Made by a program: the position numbers and the translations under genes
Notes under the pieces: generated by a model
What the model saw: the letters and a program-made list of their open reading frames with translations, nothing else
Told to the model about the DNA's origin: nothing
Databases searched by the model: none
Source of the DNA: Chaetoderma sp. LZ-2023a
Taxonomy: Eukaryota; Mollusca; Caudofoveata; Chaetodermatida; Chaetodermatidae
DNA length: 64,000 nt
Reading direction: 5' to 3'
Assembly: GCA_034401795.1 (NCBI GenBank)
Contig: CM067369.1
Span: 92,751,120-92,815,119, forward strand
Shown here: piece after piece, positions 34,541 to 44,516 of the stretch
How the letters are laid out: each line of letters opens with the position of its first letter
Position numbering within the stretch: the stretch's first letter is position 1

Positions 34541-37500
34541 AATTCATGCGCCATTCCATGCAATACAGCTATTGCTAGCATTACAAATGTTTCAAATTGT
34601 GCTAATATTAATGTTATTAATGCTGTCGAAAGTATCATATAACGCTAATACCGTCACTATTCTCACTGTTAACCTAAACCTCCTGGATAATTATGATGGT
34701 GAGGATGATAACGCCGCCAATATGGTCCAAGTGAATTTCCTTAATTTCATCAATATTATATTATATTGCAACATTGAAGTTGAAAATAATATATTCACAC
34801 ACGCAATTGCCAAAAACCCGCTGGGCCAATGGAAATGTAGTTACAATTTTATCAAATTAACAGAGCAATGTGACTTCCCATCGTTTAATATAAAGACAAA
34901 GGGCTTACGGATAGGCCATCTAAATGTGCAACACCTAATGCCCAAAATAAATAAGTTGAAAATAATTATGGAAAAAAGTATAAAGTTACTCGAAATCTTT
35001 GGCACAACAGAAACAGTTATAAGCAGTTGCGTTTCAGATAATCTAATAGCTATCAACGGTTATAATATCGTGAGAAAGGATCGGTCAAATCCCAGTGGAG
35101 GCGGCATCGTTGTCTATATTGAAGAAAATCAGCTCTATTGTAGGAGGGTGGAATTAGAATCGCCTGACGTGGAGACATTGTGGATCGAGGTCACGCCCTA
35201 TAAAATGAAACCATTCTTGCTTGGCTGTGTCTATAGGCCGCCAAACTCACCAACTAGCTGGATAGACGACTTCGAATCATTACACGAGGCTGCTTATTCG
35301 CATAACACGGATATTGTTTTAATATGCGATTTCAACATTGGTTTTCAAGTATCTATACCTGCAAAATGGCAATCAGTAATGGATGTATTTCACCTGGAGC
35401 AATTAATTGACAAACCGACTAGAATCACAGAGACAACAGCCACCATAATAGACCATGTATATGTTACCGACAAAAAGCAAAATTACTTCAGTAAGTGTCG
35501 GCGAGTTGGCCCTAGCATACCATCTCCCCGTGTTTGCTGTGCGAAATAGCGTCACTTACAAAACTCACACCCACCATTCAATAGAATACAGATGCGAGAA
35601 GAATTTTGATAATGCTAAATTCCTTCAGGATTTATCACAATATAATTGGGATCTAATTAATTTAATAAGAGATCCTAATGAAGCACTTACGATATGGCAC
35701 GAATCGTTCCTTGCTATTCTGAATAACCACGCGCCTATCATTGAGCGTAGTGTGAAAAAGTATTGTCAACCGGGATGGATTAATGAGGGTATTTTAAAAG
35801 CAATGAAGGACCACGATTATTTCAAAAAAGTAAAGGATATGGTTAAATATAGAGAGTTAAAACCAAAGTAATGTCCTTAATAGAATGTGCTAAGCGACAA
35901 TACTTTAGCATACAGTTGGCTGAAAATAAAAAGAATCCTTCCAATATATGGTCAATTATGAAAAGCATCAACCACAAATCTAGCAAAATGCCATTAATTT
36001 TATATGATACCGACGGAAATGACATTAGAGACACAGCACAGCATTGTGGGACGTTTAATCGATATTTCACTACAGTCGCTGCCGATCTCGCAAATTCAAT
36101 AAATAGTCAAAGTCACGCGATATCAGATGGCCTTAAAATACACGTTAGCAGTAAAGTGCCAAATGAAATTAAGTTTAAAATACCTAGAATAACCGTAGAT
36201 TATGTTTACAAGGAGCTTACAAATTTAAAAACAAAAAAGTCGGCAGGATATGATGAGTTGAACGCCCATTTTCTAAAACTATCTGCTCCAGTTATCGCGC
36301 CATCAGTTACTGCCATTAAAAATAAAAGTATAGATACAGGTGTAGTTCCAACCATGTGGAAATATGCAAAAGTAAAGGCTTTACATAAGTCGGATAATAA
36401 AGCCGAGATCAGTAATTACAGATCCATTTCAATACCGCCCATTTTGTTCAAAATTATTGAAAGACAATTTTCTAAGTACATATAATTTACTATGCGAATC
36501 TCAGTCCGGCTTCAGACCAAAACATTCTTGAGAAACCGCGTTATTAAAATTGATAGAAAACTGGCGGTTCGCAGTCGATAGTGGGCGATATCGTCGGGGC
36601 TATTATGATAGACTTCAGGAAAGCTTTTGACCTTGTTAACCATGGCATTACGTATTTATAAATTTGATCCACTTACAATAGAATGGTTCGAATCGTATCT
36701 AGAAAACAGGCAGCAATATGTGGCAATCTCTGACAGGAAATCTGATCTTTTACCGGTAACAGTAGGCGCCCCTCAAAGTTCTGTGGTAGGACCTCTGCTA
36801 TTTATAATTTATGTAAATGAGCTCCACATGGGCATCAATAGTAATGTCTGCGATGATACGACAATGCATTGCAATTTTGATAATGCACCAAAAATAACTG
36901 AACAACTGACTGGCGATATGGCATCCATCCAAAACTGGTGTCAAAATAATAAGATGATTTTGAATTCAGATAAAACCAAATTAATAATGATAAGCACTAA
37001 GCACAAACTTAATCAAATTAACCATGCGGAAATTAAAATACATATAGGTAACGAAGAATTAGGCATTGTAAACGACGCAAAACTTCTAGGCTTACATATT
37101 AACGAGACTCTATCATGGCAACAACGCATAAGCAAAATATGCAGTAAAATAGCCAGCCTTATTTATACACTGAAGAAAAACAAACAGTACATGAATGTTG
37201 AAGAGCGCAACCTATTCTATAAAGCGTTTATTCTTTCGCATATAGATTATTGTTGCCTTGTTTATTACGCAGGTACACCGACTTTGCTAAATAAACTAGA
37301 AAAATTGCAAAAACGTGCTGATAGAGTTATTTTAGACGCCCCGCACAGAACTCCGTCAAAACAGTTATGACACCTTAAAGTGGACTCCGTTAAGTCAAAG
37401 AATGACTATAAAAACAAACATCATGACATACAAAGCACTAAACAACCTTATACCTAAGTACATTAACGATATGTTTACACCCATAGATGAAGCGCATACA

Positions 37501-37660
37501 CTAAACCTGCGATCAAAAACCAATGGACACTTAAAACCTCCAAAAATACGAACAGACTACGGCAAGAACAGCTTTACATACACAGCAACGCAAATGGGGA
37601 ATTTACTACCGACGACCATTACTCATTCCCCCATCACTGTCAGCCTTTAAATCCAACATA
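34541..37660 (+). pseudogene. CR1/L2-like LINE ORF2: endonuclease plus reverse transcriptase, broken
   Basis: ORF2 normally nicks target DNA and copies the LINE RNA there. The apurinic-type endonuclease spans about 34900-35470: GLRIGHLNVQHL, NPSGGGIVVYI, VETLWIEV, GCVYRPPNS, LICDFNI (35326-35346) and TTATIIDHVY. The Asp-Asn pair is kept, but the usual SETWL is TTETV. A frameshift near 35480 leads into ELALAYHLPVF (the SDH-region equivalent, without SDH). RT begins near 36190 with KKSAGYDELN and ISNYRSISIPP. There is a TGA at 36529. Motif A IDFRKAFDLVNH lies at 36608-36643 in another frame, motif B GAPQSSVVGPLLF near 36765, and motif C VCDDT at 36846-36860 (Y/F-A-D-D expected; both Asp are kept). 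The thumb LLGLHIN and C-terminal LSHIDYCCLVYYAG follow, and the tail ends at 37650. At least four frame changes or stops make it non-functional. Direction, the ORF1 knuckle upstream and the tail style fit the Jockey superfamily. Exact clade unassigned. Confidence 0.88.
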
Positions 37661-37858
37661 TATAATCATTTTAAAGTGTAACAATTGCTAGTCTTTAAAA
37701 CCTCCAAAAATATGAACAGACTACGGCAAGAATAGCTTTACATACACAGCAACGCAAATGGGGAATTTACTACCGACGACCATTACTCATTCCCCCATCA
37801 CTGTCAGCCTTTAAATCCAACATATATAATCATCTTAAAGTGTAACAATTGCTAGTCT
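37531..37858 (+). repeat. 164-bp tandem duplication at the LINE 3' end
   Basis: TTAAAACCTCCAAAAATA starts at 37531 and again at 37695. The two 164-bp units differ at only a few bases and cover the last ORF2 codons plus the 3' UTR ending in CAATTGCTAGTCTT. Confidence 0.92.
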
Positions 37859-38138
37859 TAATGCTACCTGCGCGCAAGAGATCGAAGAGCGAGAGCATGG
37901 GAGAGATATGGAGAGAGATTGAGGGGTGTGGGGTGTGTGTGTGAATGAGCGAGTGCGAGTGTGTAAGTGCGCGAGTACCTGTGAGCTTGCGTGAGTGCGT
38001 GAATACATGTGTGCGTGAGTGATGTTTTGAGTGTTTGCGTTGAGTATGTGGACCAGAGCAGCGTTTGGATTAAAAGGTATAAAAGCCAATTGTAAAAGCA
38101 ACTGTATAAGGACACAATAATTAGGTTTACATGCATGT

Positions 38139-38197
<59 letters not shown>

Positions 38198-38327
38198 AAT
38201 AAAAATAATATATTTTTGCTTAGCGGAATATAGGCTTGCAAGATATTACCATTGGTGGCATATCGTGTGGAAAATATCGCGATATGTCGAAATATTGCGG
38301 TATCATAAGGTCAGAATGCAGTCTTGA
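37859..38327. repeat. GTGT/GAGT-rich sequence and (AAT)n at 38142-38209
   Basis: Imperfect GAGTGTG runs at 37920-38045, then an interrupted AAT array. No gene. Confidence 0.9.
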
Positions 38328-38470
38328 GAAGTGTCCATCTACAGAGCAAGAGACGGCTGGGTATTTGGGTATTTATCATTGTACTGACTGGGTCTTTAAC
38401 AGAGCAAGTCATTCCAGTGTCAAATTTTCAAAGAATAGTTTTCTCTTGGTCTACATATGGTCATTTTCTA
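38328..38470. mobile_element. Family B palindromic MITE, diverged
   Basis: AAGTGTCCATCTACAGAGCA to GTCTACATATGGTCATTTTC, with centre CTGACTGG..CAAGTCATTCCAG. Confidence 0.7.
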
Positions 38471-38835
38471 TGGATTCATATGTGCCTATAAATTGAACCT
38501 CAGATTTGAGAAACTGTTTTGACACAATGTTGTGCTTAAGGTTTTCACCATTTTTCGATATTTTATATCGCAAATTATCGCGATATTATACTGAATCGTG
38601 ATATCTAGAAATATCGAAGAAAGCGTGCAACTCTAACTGAATATTATATATTAATAAGTAAATTGATTGTCTACTGCTGTTTATTCACATATCGTAATTA
38701 ACTCCTCATCCTGTATATAGTGTAATTATCAACTGTACATAGTTTAATTATCAACTGTACATAGTGTACATAAATTTGTTCTATGAGGGCCTCGTGTAGA
38801 TCAGGCCACTGATGATATAACCTCAATAAAGAAAG

Positions 38836-38839
<4 letters not shown>
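38471..38839. other. No gene recognised; short internal duplication
   Basis: TCAACTGTACATAGT occurs twice in tandem (38730 and 38752). Several ATATCGCGATAT-like short palindromes lie at 38270-38610. Confidence 0.5.
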
Positions 38840-38878
<39 letters not shown>

Positions 38879-38883
38879 TTATT
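38840..38883. repeat. (ATT)n microsatellite
   Basis: About 44 bp immediately upstream of the RT fragment. Confidence 0.95.
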
Positions 38884-38884
38884 A

Positions 38885-39612
38885 CCTCCAATGTCAATAC
38901 AGGGTATGTCGCTAGAGATGGAATATGCCGAGGATGTGGACTTCATAGACGAGGAAAAGAAACCCCTTGACGAATTTCTCCCAATAGCTGTAAGCAAACT
39001 AAAAATTGAGAATCTCTTTATGAATCAATCCAAAACAGAGTTCACCCACATATCTACAAAGCATGAAACTAAAGTAAAATCCTGGGCTCACTGCTTTGCA
39101 GTACTGCGGGAAATGCTGCACGCTGCGTCATGGGGAACATAGCTTTCCAGTCCTTCTGGAAGGTATGGATGCGTAGATCAAAGATGCCCTTGGTAAAAAG
39201 ACTACGTTTATACGATGCAGCCTGCGTATCCTTGATGCTGCATAGCTGTAACAGTTGGGCAGCCATCAGTGGACACCGACGGCCAGACAGCATAATTTCC
39301 AATTATGCACTATACAAGATGTGTAATACGTCGCCACTGTCTGTAAAAGTCTCCGAGTAAACATGGGCCATGGTTGGCCATGTGCTAAGAGTGCCAGAAG
39401 ACTCACCAACACAGAGAGCCTTGGAATTCGCCCTACTCAGAGCCAGCAAACACACATCCAGAAGAGGACGCCATTGCATAAATCTGCTAAGCGTCCTACT
39501 AGATGACCTCAAGAAAGCAGGACTCGGTACACTCAAGTCAAGAATAGACCTGAGGAAGCTACGCATTTCGGCTGAGGACAAGACCCGGTGGGCAAAAGCG
39601 AAGAAGGGCTGA
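38885..39612 (+). pseudogene. RT palm-to-C-terminus fragment of a non-LTR retrotransposon
   Basis: Begins just before motif C: LEMEYAEDVDFI, where the catalytic pair is E-D instead of D-D (YAEDV, about 38922-38936). Next come KLKIENLFMNQSKTEFTHIS, a frameshift near 39080, NIAFQSFWKVWMRRSKMPL, RLRLYDAACVSLMLHSC, ALYKMC.. PLSVKVS, a TAA at 39358-39360, then MVGHVLRVPEDSPTQRALEF and a basic C terminus ending at 39610. The order fits a LINE RT thumb and tail. It is 5'-truncated exactly at the (ATT)n array, carries a frameshift and a stop, and has lost one catalytic Asp. Short homologous tails occur at 2985-3170 and 8869-9050. Confidence 0.85.
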
Positions 39613-40371
39613 TTGCAGCTGTAGGATGTTTCTACTACTACACCCGCAGAATACCGTAATCATACGTACATGTATATTACATATATTCCCGAATATTGAT
39701 TTGTATAAACAACAACTGTACGCCAACTATATCATGAATCGAATTATAACCTCTAGCTATCATGCCTGAACCATAGCATCTTGCCATCACACGCGCCCTT
39801 GTTCGGTTTGGATTTTAGAGGCAAGCAAAGGATCGCGAACCTCATACGCATCCTGCTCTTCTCGAGCGTGTGGTGCTCTTAATGGTGTCTCTATCCGTCT
39901 TTGTCCATCCCGTACTGATTCAGCAGGCGCAATTAGCAGATAGTTATGTAGTATACCTACAGCTACTACAAGGCCAAGGATCGCCAAAAGCGTTTTCAGC
40001 TACACTATGTTTTAGCAAACAAGATAAACGATAATTGAATATTTACTTTTTGCGTAATTGGTGACGTCTCGGACATGGTTTAAGCAAATATTGTTCATGT
40101 GGGAAGGATGTTTCACCAACGTTGAAATATATAGAAACTATCTGAGTTCTGGGCCCCATTTACGAAGAATTGTCTGCAGGAATACCCATGGTCTTTGCAA
40201 CGTTCCAGAAATCTATCAGATGTAAGTAACCAGTCATCATACGTTGGTTGGTTCATGCAGATATTTCGTAGATACCCATTCGCCAAATATGTCTGGTGAA
40301 TAATAATTATTGTTGAACCTGTCTATATCTCGACACGATAACTGGATGCGGAAGCAGCAGCAGGGGTGGCG
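39613..40371. other. No gene recognised
   Basis: Unique-looking sequence up to the CCA array. Confidence 0.4.
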
Positions 40372-40374
40372 GCG

Positions 40375-40520
40375 CCACCACCACCACCACAACCACCACG
40401 ACCACCACCACCACCACCACGACCACCACCACCACCACCACCACCACCACCACCACCACCACCACCACCACCACCACCACCACTACCACCACCACCACCA
40501 CCACCACCACCACCACCACT
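40375..40520. repeat. (CCA)n microsatellite
   Basis: About 145 bp of ACC/CCA. It yields poly-His, poly-Pro, poly-Gly and poly-Val frames with no biological meaning. Confidence 0.98.
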
Positions 40521-40548
40521 CCACCACCAAGACAACCACATAAGAGGA

Positions 40549-40632
40549 AAGCTGTTGACTATTTTGATTAATTCGACTGGAACCTACACAGTGGCAGGCG
40601 CCAGTTAAATTATTTTCAAAATATTCAACAGA
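40549..40632. repeat. Family A hairpin fragment
   Basis: AAGCTGTTGACTATTTTGAT to TTTTCAAAATATTCAACAG, with no flanking element. Confidence 0.65.
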
Positions 40633-40782
40633 ATAATCTCCAACTGACAGTAAGTGTTAAAGGGAAAATGGCCGCTTGCTTTCGTCACAAGAGGCATTCT
40701 GATGAAGCAGGATGTTATGCACCAATAACAGTTTAATCCTAAAGCGACTTGTTTTAAGCGGCCACCTGCCATTATTAACCAC
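40633..40782. other. Short spacer
   Basis: Nothing recognised between the two family A pieces. Confidence 0.4.
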
Positions 40783-41172
40783 GATAGAGGAATCTAATCT
40801 ATCGATCAAGTATTGACGTCATAGTAAATTACGTCACAGGTAGGCTGCCGTTACAATCAAAATACGCTGTGAGTGGCGTATCTAAGTCCGTCGTGAACTC
40901 ATAATAGTCCGCCAAGTTGTATGAATTGTATGGCTTCACTATTAAATAAACATGCTGTTGAATATTTTAGAACTAATCTGATTGGACACTGTTGCTGCCA
41001 TAGGTGCCCAGTCAAATTAATTCCATAATATGCCAATAGCTTGCCTGTATAGCTACCATTGAAATTGGGATTCTCGGAATTCAGATTCAAAGTATATAAA
41101 TCGATACCAACGCGCTCACATCTTAGGTGGAACTTAGCTAGAGATGGGTGAGCTTAGCTAAAAGTGGATTTG
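40783..41172 (-). mobile_element. Family A element, minus orientation
   Basis: GATAGAGGAATCTAATCTAT, ATTGACGTCATAGTAAATTA, CACTATTAAATAAACATGCT, hairpin with CACTGTTGCTGCCATAGG, then TAGAGATGGGTGAGCTTAGC and TAAAAGTGGA. Confidence 0.8.
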
Positions 41173-41372
41173 TTCGTTCTAACAGATTCCTGTTGTAAAT
41201 TACGCGTCGGTATATATAGAGTTGATGATTTTCACAGAATATAATGATTTTTCAGAAAATTTCAAAAAATTAAGCGCGTAATGCCACAGCGTAGGCTGTA
41301 ATATTGTAACTATTAGTCGTTTCATTACCGCTTTAACACTCATGTCAGCCAAAAACGGCTTCGGTAGTGATC

Positions 41373-41513
41373 TTGAGAAATGTCCATTTGCAGACCAAGT
41401 GAAGACAATTTTTAAAAATCTACCATTGCAATGACTGGCTCGATAACCGCGCCAATCATTCAAGTGGTAAAATTTCAAAAATCCTCTTCCCTTGGTCTGC
41501 TAATGGACAGTTT
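41373..41513. mobile_element. Family B palindromic MITE
   Basis: TTGAGAAATGTCCATTTGCA to TGCTAATGGACAGTTTCTAT. Centre AATGACTGGCTCGATAACCG. Confidence 0.85.
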
Positions 41514-41870
41514 CTATGAGAAAATTGTGAAATTTACTTGTATAAATTCAAGCGTCAACTGGTTTATAACATCATCGTTAGAATATTTCCAGAAATGTTG
41601 GTCGTTATGAATTGTCAGAATATTTATCAAATCGTTGCCGTCATTAGTCGCACATTTCTCTCATTAGCAACATTTCCGAATCGCAAATATAAATGTCTGC
41701 AAAATATTATTTTCTCTGTATAACTCACCAACTGGTTCACAGTATCCTTTGCACTTGCAAACAGTGAGTTAAGTTGTTTCATTCGGAGCACCATCGTTAG
41801 TCAAAGGCACAAGAATAATACGTTAATCAGCTTCTGCTGATAAGCGATGCTAATTCCAAAATAGACATGC
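41514..41870. other. No gene recognised
   Basis: AT-rich spacer between family B and the terminal sequence of the XPG-nuclease element. Confidence 0.4.
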
Positions 41871-42107
41871 TAGTAGGGCAGATATGTGAAAAAGATGTTC
41901 CATTCTGGCATATGTGGTTTAAGGTATCTTGATCATAATTAGATGCGGTGCCACGTGATTCTCCCAAGGGAACCCATTCAAAGTGGCGGATTCAAAATGG
42001 CCGCCTTCCCAGCGGAAAATTCGCATTACTCAAGCTCTAGACGGAGTAGAGAGATGGGATTAATGTCAAATTAGGGGTGTCATGGGTCAATCGTTATAAT
42101 TCTACTC
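41871..42107 (+). mobile_element. Left outer terminal inverted sequence (segment P) of the XPG-nuclease element
   Basis: Reads TAGTAGGGCAGATATGTG.., TTAGATGCGGTGCCACGTGA, TTCAAAATGGCCGCCTTCCC, GACGGAGTAGAGAGATGGGA. This is the reverse complement (with small indels) of 47681-47949. It breaks off at 42107, where the minus-strand nuclease pseudogene begins. Its continuation, segment Q, resumes at 44093. Confidence 0.75.
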
Positions 42108-43988
42108 AAGGTAAGTTGGATTTATAGCATTTGCATCTGCCAGTGCAATTACTTTTGCAAGCACATTTCACGAGTTCCCGGCATGCCTTAGATGCGTCTG
42201 CAAGCAAATTCCATTGCGGTGACCAAGTGTCTCCATCTCTGACCCAACCCCAGTCAGCTGGCGATGGCGTTTTTGCATTTGCGTGGAGTGATTGGCCCCA
42301 AAGATGACCTGCCTGGAACGCAGCAGCACGTTTGGTGTGTTGTAGCAGAGCTGCACTGGTCGGAGGAATGTTTTCTAGCTGCCTGTTGCCAAAAGCGAAA
42401 AGCCGTTTTCGTGCCTCATTAACCTTTGACAATGGTGATGTGCGTTTGTACAGTAAACCTCTCCAGCGTTTCCATGTCATTGTCACACGGAGACGCCGGG
42501 GCATCAGACAGTCTCCTAAATAGTGACTTGAATAGATCTGAAGTCCTCCAAACTTCCCATGCTGTCTTCTTGCCAATCCCACACAATGCAGACACGGTGT
42601 CACACCCAGAGAAAGCATGCATAAATAGCAGTCCTTGTGACGCTTCTACACCCAAAACTGTTGCAATGCCATGAACTGATACATAGCGGAAGGTCTTCCC
42701 ATGGCCAAATGCGACCCAGAGATCACACCCATGAAGAAAGTTTGCTGTCCGTATGGCTAGGACTACGACGTCTGTATCTGTAGCATGAATCATTATTGTT
42801 CGATAACGTTGGTGATATGCATGGACGGCGTGGAGCAACATTCTACCATCTGTTTCATCTTGCATGCATGGCGCGTGTTGTGAGACGTCATGCTCTGGCC
42901 TCATCAGCACGTTTTCCTCACATGTTGTGACGAGTATCTTTCCTTCTGGTAGCTCGAATGACTCCAATGTATGTGCGAGAAAGGTGAAGAGGCCTGTTTT
43001 GAGAGAGTCTTGTACTCGATGCAACACGAAGAGCTTCACCATGTCCCCGTAATTCTCTAGTGTGTGTCTTCAAGCTTCCCGCCTTATACACGTCCCATAC
43101 AACATCCAATCTTTTAACCGTCTGTAGTTGTCTAACAATGTGTGGGAGGAAGACGTGCTCTGCAAAATCTCCAAATGTGTTCACAACCACGTTTGATTTC
43201 TTGGGATCTAGATTATGCATCATAGCTGCTCCGTCAATGATCTTCACTTTAACCTCTGGACAATCAGCTGCACGAGCTACTAATGCTTCCAAACATCCCA
43301 TCAGATCTGATTTGCTGCCTTGGCGCATTGCGTTGCTCTCAGCAAGTGATGGGGGCCATGGATGATTCTCATGCTCAAAAAATGAATCAAGGTCTCCGTC
43401 TCTGGATTGGCAGGAAATGTACAGTCTAGAGAATAACTGTACATCTCTCTTCATTGCAACAAGCTTCTTGTTGGTTCTGGTACTCTTCCTCTGTTTTGAT
43501 TTGAACAAAGCCAAATTGTTCTCTTGGATTGGGTCATATACCGATTTTGATGATACAGATAGTCGATCTGCGACGAATGCGTGGTACTGTCTGATGCCTA
43601 GTTCTTCTGCTGTTCGGATCGCATTCACTACAGACTCGGACATAATGACTTTGGTATCTAGAGTCACTAAGTTAAAACTGTCATCTAAAAATGGGTTTCC
43701 CATTTCCTCGATTGCATCAATAAGACAAATTGTGTTTAAAGCAAACAATTTCTGCTTACTCGTAATCTGCTCATGGTGACAGTTATCATTGATATTTCTG
43801 TGTGTATGTTTCACTTCGTACTCGCTGATCATCCTTCCTATTTCTGGTCCTGACACCATCCATCGTTTCAAAGCAGCTTCATTTTCTGTGATTCCGATAA
43901 TTCCACCATTGCCCTTCAGAATAGCATTTTTCTGCTCATGGATTTGATCATGTGCCAAGGCTGAGAACTTGTGAGCCGTTTTCTGAGT

Positions 43989-43990
<2 letters not shown>
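42106..43990 (-). pseudogene. XPG-like nuclease with Cys-rich tail, Academ-type, frameshifted
   Basis: Three minus frames in order (43958-42918, 43042-42419, 42618-42106) rebuild the plan of the intact gene at 44517. The first has GNGGIIGITENEAALKRW, VKIIDGAAMMHNL (first acidic site) and LDVVWDVYK (VFD equivalent). After a frameshift near 43000 come DETDGRMLLHA (HEEADTR equivalent), ATDTDVVVLAIR and FSGCDTVSALCGIGKKTAWE, the clearest helix-hairpin-like stretch. A second frameshift near 42440 leads to NIPPTSAALLQHTKRAAAFQ and CACKSNCTGRCKCYKSN, a cut-short Cys8 domain. Coding homology also extends upstream of the first Met (TQKTAHKFSALAHDQ) to the (AAC)n array at 43990, where it is truncated. 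It is divergent from its neighbour at the protein level, so it is a different family member and not a local duplicate. Non-functional. Confidence 0.85.
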
Positions 43991-44038
<48 letters not shown>

Positions 44039-44055
44039 AATAATAATAATAATAA
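43990..44055. repeat. (AAC)n(AAT)n microsatellite
   Basis: Lies exactly at the 5' truncation point of the minus-strand nuclease pseudogene. Confidence 0.97.
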
Positions 44056-44092
44056 AATATTTTTTCAGCATGTTTATCTATTTAGAGCATTG

Positions 44093-44235
44093 TAATAGTC
44101 CAGGAGCTAAAGCTAGGTCAGAATCGTGACGTAGCACACCCAGTATTCGGAAGGTCTGACACTTGCTGTGGCTTGGGGGACATGTCCCACACATTTTAAG
44201 CCCTGTTGTACAAACAAATTGTGGTAGCACTAATT
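44093..44235 (+). mobile_element. Left inner terminal inverted sequence (segment Q)
   Basis: TAATAGTCCAGGAGC.., GTAGCACACCCAGTATTCGG, CCCTGTTGTACAAACAAATT, GTGGTAGCACTAA. Reverse complement of 47532-47680 with moderate divergence. In the right flank P and Q are contiguous. Here they are separated by 42108-44092, which defines that stretch as an insertion. Confidence 0.72.
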
Positions 44236-44516
44236 AGTTATCCTGATTTCTTTGCATAGGGGGTCTAGGCTTTGGCTGTATCCACAGTGCACAACGATAT
44301 AAGCATGATCGTGTCATAACTCAAAGTAATATCGTATTAGATTCACCATATATGATAATTAGACGGATATCGACCTAACATATATCCAACATACATTTTG
44401 CATGCATATACCAAAGGCGAGGGTGACATGTGAAGGTTATATTTTATGTATGTATACTAACTCCATCATAGAATCTGTATATCCAGCTGTACCACTGTTG
44501 ACAAAGCACCCAGGTA
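44236..44516. promoter_or_regulatory. 5' flank of the nuclease gene
   Basis: Sequence between segment Q and the first Met. An in-frame TGA at 44499-44501 fixes ATG 44517 as the first usable start if there is no upstream exon. A branch-point-like TACTAAC at 44456 followed by CATAG at 44468, or the CACCCAG at 44507-44513, could alternatively be an intron 3' end. No clear TATA box. Confidence 0.3.

Noticed and set aside
40307-40608. Poly-His, poly-Pro, poly-Gly and poly-Val frames
   Set aside because: All are readings of (CCA)n.
42332-43779. Plus-strand open frames within the nuclease pseudogene
   Set aside because: Antisense shadows; the homology is clearly on the minus strand.
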